From the NCBI GenBank assembly GCA_963764505.1, contig CAVXSP010000001.1, forward strand, positions 2,356,001 through 2,420,000: a stretch of DNA of 64,000 nucleotides, given 5' to 3'. Positions within the stretch are counted from its first letter, which is position 1. Every line of letters starts with the position of its first letter. This document shows positions 60,390-64,000 of the stretch, in pieces. This stretch comes from CAVXSP01 sp963764505 (GTDB taxonomy: Bacteria > Acidobacteriota > Vicinamibacteria > Vicinamibacterales > SCN-69-37). The notes beneath the pieces are model-generated. The model did no database searches. It was not told where the DNA came from and saw only the letters and a list, made by a program, of their open reading frames with translations. A program made the position numbers and the translations under genes.

Positions 60390-63158
60390 TCACTCGCTTC
60401 GCAGAATCACCATCGGATCGACGTTCGTCGCCCGCCGCGCCGGCACGTATGACGCCACCGTCGTCACGAGGCTGAAGATCACCGCGACTTCGACGAACGT
60501 GCTCGGGTCGAGGGGCGTAATCCCGAACAGGAGGCCCTGGAGAATCCACGTGACCGCGGCCGCCGCGATCAGCCCGAGGGTGATGCCGACGGTGGTGAGG
60601 ATCAGCCCTCGCCCGACTACGCGACCCGAGAGCCGCGTGCGTGGAGCCCCAAGGGCGATCCGGATCCCGAACTCCCGCGTGCGTCGAGAGACTGCGTATG
60701 CCAGCACACCATAGACGCCAATGACTGCAAGGAGGCTCGCGATGGCCGCGAAGGCCACGAGGAACGCCGCATAGAAACGCTGGCGGGCGAGGGCACCGCC
60801 CAGCAACCGATCCATCGACGCGACAGAATCAACGGCCACGTTGGGATCGACGGCGTTCACCGTCTCGCGAATCACGGGGATCGCGATGGCCGGATCGTTC
60901 CGTGTCTTCACGGCAACCGAGAACACGCCCAAGGCCCATTCGCTCTGGTAGAGCGGTGACTGCTTCCAACGGTCGAGCAGCAGGAGAAACTGCCGGTACT
61001 CGACGAACACCTCTGGAAAGACGCCGTCCAAGGGCGAGTCTTGGCGTAGGTCTTCCACGACGCCGATCACCGTCATCTGGGTGCTTCCGTCCTCGAAGTG
61101 CCAATCGAGTGTCTGGCCGATGGGGTTCGCCCTGCCGAAGTACCGGCGGGCAGCGGATCGATTCAGCACGATCGCAGGCGGCCCGCTCGGGACGTCGCCG
61201 GCCTGGAAATCACGGCCGTCGATCACCGGGACACCCATGGTGGTGAGCCAACCCCGGCTGACGGAACGGACACGAGTCCGTGCTCGGCTGAATTGCGCGA
61301 CCGTGCCGCCCGGCGGCACGAATGTGCCGATTGACAGCCGCTCGCCGATAAGCAGCCCATGGCGCGCGAAGCCTGCCGCCTGGACGTCGTGCCTTGCTCG
61401 GAGCCGCGCGAGCAGCGATTCGATGGTGTCTACCTTCTGCGCAATGGAATACGGGTTTGGGACGAGCAGGTCCAACGAGACAACGTTCGAGGGATCGTAG
61501 CCGTTGTCGACATTCGAGGCATTGGCGAAGCTGTGCGCCAGCAGCCCGGCGCCGACCAACAGCGTGGTCGCCATCGCGACCTGTGCCACGACCAATAGCG
61601 CGCGAACGCCTGGCTCACTTGCGCGGTGCGAGTCGTCGCGAGTCGCACTCTCGGCGCCGGACAGTCTCAGGGCCGGCCACACACCGAAGAGCACGCTCGT
61701 GACCGTGGCGACGCCGAAGGCGATGCCGAGCACCCTGACATCGATGCCGACTTCCTGGACGCGGGGCAGAATGGTGGAGCCCAGAGTGAGCTGAAAGATG
61801 CCCGGGGCGTCAACGCTTGCCAATACTTTGACGAGTCCGACCCCCGCAGCGCCGATTCCGGCGCCCGCCGCGCCTCCCGCGAGGGCCAGCACCGCGGATT
61901 CCGTCAGCATCTGACGCACGAGACGTCCGCGACTCGCGCCGATCGCGAGCCGCACGGCGGTCTCGCGGCGCTTCGCCGTGCCCCGTGCCAGCAGGAGATT
62001 CGAAAGGTTTGCACAGACGATGAGCAGCAGGATCACAACGGCGCCGAGCAGTGCCTGAAGAACCGACCGCTGCTGCCCGACGATGAGGTCCTTCAGGGGC
62101 TGTACGTCGAAGCGCGGTACGGCGAGCGCGGCCGTCTCGACCGGAGCGGGAGGCTGGATGCTCGCGCCGATGATGTTCGCCTCATGCTGCGCCGCGGCGA
62201 TCGTGGCGCCTCGCGCGAGCCGGGCGATCATCGTCACCCTCGTCAGCTTCTGCATGGGGCCGTTTGGAATCGGTGCCAGGAAGTCTTCGCCGCCACCCTC
62301 ATCGCGCGTCAGTTGCGCGGCCGGAAACTCGAAATCAGGCGGCATGACGCCAACGACGACAAGGGGCTCGGAAGCAGGCTGGCCCGGACTTGTCGGGCGC
62401 TGGATCGCAGTGCCGATGACGGATGGGTCGCTGTTGAAATGCCGCCGCCAGGCTCCAAAGCTGAGGACGATCACTCCAGAGTCATCCGCATCGGTGACGC
62501 CAAGCGTCCGGCCCAACATCGCGCGGCCACCAATGAGGGCGAACGCCTGGCTCGAGACACCGATGCCCCACAATCGGGCCACACCCTGCTCGGTCCGCAC
62601 CGTTCGTCGAAGCGGCATCACGGCCGTAGCGTCGGCGAGTGTCTTCGTCTCGGCACGCCACTCGAGGAAGTCCTGATAGGAGATGCCGCGTTGACCGACA
62701 GACCGACCGCGGAGATCACCCGTCAGATGGACGTCCTCGACGACGCGGACGAGCCGGTCGGATTCAGGAAACGGCAGCGGCCGCAAGAGGACGGTGTCGA
62801 CAACGCTGTAGACCGTCGTCGTGGCACCGATACCGAATGCGAGCGTCACGAGGACGATCGCCGTGAAGCCGGGCGCACGCTTCAGCGAGCGGACGGCGAT
62901 GCGAACGTCTTGCCGGAGGTCGTTCAGCCACCGGAACGACCGTGCATCGCGGTGCAGCTCTCTCGTCCGTTCGACGCCACCCAGGGCGCGCCGCGCGGCC
63001 ATTCGCGCCTCGGCCTCTGTGCATCCCTTCCTCCGGTGCTCATCCTCGAGCAGGGTGAGGTGAGCGGTGATCTCACGCGTGAGCTCCGCCTCGCCGCGGC
63101 CCGGCCGGATAACGTCGAGAAGGCGAGAGAGCAGTCGGCGGAGTCCACCCACAGTCAC
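60390..63158 (-). CDS. ADOP-family permease (no adjacent regulator of its own)
   Basis: 922 residues, the longest copy here. Prefix (AELTREITAHLTLLEDEHRRKG, ARMAARRALG), helix 1 (FTAIVLVTLAFGIGATTTVYSVV), periplasmic domain 1 with an extra insertion (EFPAAQLTRDEGGGEDFLAPIP), FtsX set 1 with KRRETAVRLAIGASRGRLV (about 425), domain 2 (PAIVLNRSAARRYFGRANPIG), FtsX set 2 with RTREFGIRIALGAPRTRL and the end ATNVDPMVILRSE. The start is taken at GTG 63158; GTG 63152 is equally possible. The PadR gene lies downstream, not upstream, 48 bp beyond the stop. Confidence 0.88.
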   Translation of the reverse strand: MTVGGLRRLLSRLLDVIRPGRGEAELTREITAHLTLLEDEHRRKGCTEAEARMAARRALGGVERTRELHRDARSFRWLNDLRQDVRIAVRSLKRAPGFTAIVLVTLAFGIGATTTVYSVVDTVLLRPLPFPESDRLVRVVEDVHLTGDLRGRSVGQRGISYQDFLEWRAETKTLADATAVMPLRRTVRTEQGVARLWGIGVSSQAFALIGGRAMLGRTLGVTDADDSGVIVLSFGAWRRHFNSDPSVIGTAIQRPTSPGQPASEPLVVVGVMPPDFEFPAAQLTRDEGGGEDFLAPIPNGPMQKLTRVTMIARLARGATIAAAQHEANIIGASIQPPAPVETAALAVPRFDVQPLKDLIVGQQRSVLQALLGAVVILLLIVCANLSNLLLARGTAKRRETAVRLAIGASRGRLVRQMLTESAVLALAGGAAGAGIGAAGVGLVKVLASVDAPGIFQLTLGSTILPRVQEVGIDVRVLGIAFGVATVTSVLFGVWPALRLSGAESATRDDSHRASEPGVRALLVVAQVAMATTLLVGAGLLAHSFANASNVDNGYDPSNVVSLDLLVPNPYSIAQKVDTIESLLARLRARHDVQAAGFARHGLLIGERLSIGTFVPPGGTVAQFSRARTRVRSVSRGWLTTMGVPVIDGRDFQAGDVPSGPPAIVLNRSAARRYFGRANPIGQTLDWHFEDGSTQMTVIGVVEDLRQDSPLDGVFPEVFVEYRQFLLLLDRWKQSPLYQSEWALGVFSVAVKTRNDPAIAIPVIRETVNAVDPNVAVDSVASMDRLLGGALARQRFYAAFLVAFAAIASLLAVIGVYGVLAYAVSRRTREFGIRIALGAPRTRLSGRVVGRGLILTTVGITLGLIAAAAVTWILQGLLFGITPLDPSTFVEVAVIFSLVTTVASYVPARRATNVDPMVILRSE

Positions 63159-63182
63159 GGCTCGTCTACCAGATCCGGGGCC

Positions 63183-63211
63183 AGGGTGGCATGACCTCAC
63201 CAGACTGTCAA
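63183..63211 (-). promoter_or_regulatory. Promoter of the 63158 ADOP gene
   Basis: On the minus strand TTGACA (63211-63206), 17 bp, CACCCT (63188-63183), 24 bases before the GTG. The TTGACAGTCT at the -35 is identical to that of PadR-ADOP unit 1 (42961). No palindrome is seen. Confidence 0.45.
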
Positions 63212-63283
63212 GTGGAGAGGCTCGTCGTTCTACTCCGTCTTCGACGGCGGCGCGGACGAACGGTGGGTGATACCATCCCGCGC

Positions 63284-64000
63284 ATGGCGCCGGGTTGGTC
63301 GCGCCGCGAGTTCCTGACGGCCTCCGGCGCGGTGCTCGTCGGGCTCCCGGTCCGGGGTGTCGGCGAGGCGGCGCGGTCGGCGCAGACCGAACCTGTCATC
63401 GATATCCACCAACATCTCGGGTACGCGGGTCGGTCCGACGCCGGGCTGATTGCGCATCAGCGTGCGATGGGCGCGACGACCACGATTCTCCTGCCGGCAG
63501 GGCGGCCCGTGAACACGCCCTCCACGCACGATGGCTTCTCCAACGGCCTGCAGGCGAAATGTCTCGGCAATGATGCGTGCGTCGAGTTCGCGCGCGCCCA
63601 TTCGCCGGAGTACCGGTTCGGCGCGAACGACGTGCCGGATATCGACGGCGCCGTCCAGGAGATCGAGCGAGGCCTGAAACGCGGCGCGGTCGTCATCGCC
63701 GAGCAGAAGTTCGGGGTCGAATGCGACTCGCCGGCGATGCAGCGGATCTACGATCTGGCGCAGGCCTCGGGCGTCCCGGTGCTCATGCACTGGCAGTTCG
63801 AGATGTACAACTACGGCTTCGAGCGGTTCTCCAGGATGCTCGAGAAATACCCGCGGGTGACCTTCATCGGACACGCGCAGACCTGGTGGGCGAACGTCGA
63901 CAAAGGGAACGCCGACCAGACCGTGATGTATCCGACCGGTCCGGTGACGCCGGGCGGGCTGACCGACAGGTATCTCAGCGACTACGCGAACATGTATGGC
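63284..64000 (+). CDS. Tat-exported amidohydrolase-family protein (3' end outside window)
   Basis: 239 residues seen, frame open to the window edge. Twin-arginine signal WSRREFLTASGAVLVGLP, then EPVIDIHQHLGYAG (His-x-His metal site of the TIM-barrel amidohydrolase-2 group), GATTTILLPAG, EFARAHSPEYRFG, AVVIAEQKFGV, VPVLMHWQFEMYNYG (third His) and VTFIGHAQTWWAN (fourth His). It would be a metal-dependent hydrolase or decarboxylase acting outside the cytoplasm. TACCAT at 63271-63276 lies seven bases before the ATG and no ribosome site is present, suggesting leaderless mRNA. Divergent from the ADOP gene. Confidence 0.82.
   Translation, partial: MAPGWSRREFLTASGAVLVGLPVRGVGEAARSAQTEPVIDIHQHLGYAGRSDAGLIAHQRAMGATTTILLPAGRPVNTPSTHDGFSNGLQAKCLGNDACVEFARAHSPEYRFGANDVPDIDGAVQEIERGLKRGAVVIAEQKFGVECDSPAMQRIYDLAQASGVPVLMHWQFEMYNYGFERFSRMLEKYPRVTFIGHAQTWWANVDKGNADQTVMYPTGPVTPGGLTDRYLSDYANMYG

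Noticed and set aside
61626..63194. 522-residue plus-strand frame
   Set aside because: Antisense to the ADOP permease at 60390-63158, no start signal and no recognisable domain.

Overview
The window reads as a chromosomal piece of an acidobacterium, probably of the Vicinamibacteria type. The basis is high G+C content, at least five intact 'ADOP' permeases (acidobacterial duplicated orphan permeases: MacB-type periplasmic domain plus FtsX domain, present twice) with PadR-family regulators, DNA with the same style of Tat-exported sugar isomerases and cytochrome/PQQ proteins known from that group, and many GTG/TTG starts. No rRNA, tRNA or CRISPR array is visible.

Layout. (1) 1-9 kb: exported proteins, including two large beta-propeller plus phosphoesterase fusions (1185-4208, 5153-7804) around a 69-residue small protein, and a Gly-Val repeat surface-type protein (7873-9015). 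(2) 9-20 kb: a sugar-acid catabolism block. A divergent pair of transcripts (aldehyde dehydrogenase-MFS transporter leftward; LarA-like epimerase, 6-phosphogluconate dehydrogenase, PfkB kinase, uronate isomerase UxaC and an M19 dipeptidase rightward) is separated by a short region with three copies of a 9-bp repeat spaced exactly 20 bp. The rightward genes overlap or nearly touch, so they form one operon. (3) 19.7-32 kb: periplasmic oxidation genes: two PQQ-type propeller proteins, a di-heme-motif cytochrome c, two large paralogous propeller-HEAT-cytochrome c proteins (the second frameshifted before its heme domain), a Tat-exported TIM-barrel protein, a methyltransferase and a NagA-like deacetylase. 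(4) 32-35 kb: dienelactone hydrolase, a membrane-bound RsbU/SpoIIE-type phosphatase and a small membrane protein. (5) 35-50 kb and 54-63 kb: the PadR-ADOP zone. Three intact PadR-ADOP pairs or near-pairs are preceded by recognisable promoters with palindromes; a fourth PadR gene is intact although its ADOP is broken by several frameshifts; a further ADOP is intact without PadR, one is preceded by a tiny leader ORF, one is reduced to a 195-bp copy and one is fused to a prefix-domain protein. (6) 50-52.5 kb: a decayed tyrosine recombinase next to a BrnT/BrnA toxin-antitoxin pair; this is the accessory spot of the window. (7) The window ends inside a Tat-exported amidohydrolase gene.

Recurrent signals beyond genes: several genes have a -10-like hexamer 6-10 bases before the start codon, which implies leaderless mRNAs; several promoters carry repeats or palindromes at 20-bp (two helical turns) spacing; and a short heptad-rich repeat has been built into the coding ends of two unrelated proteins. 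Three loci contain frameshifts; whether these are real decay or assembly indels cannot be settled from sequence alone.
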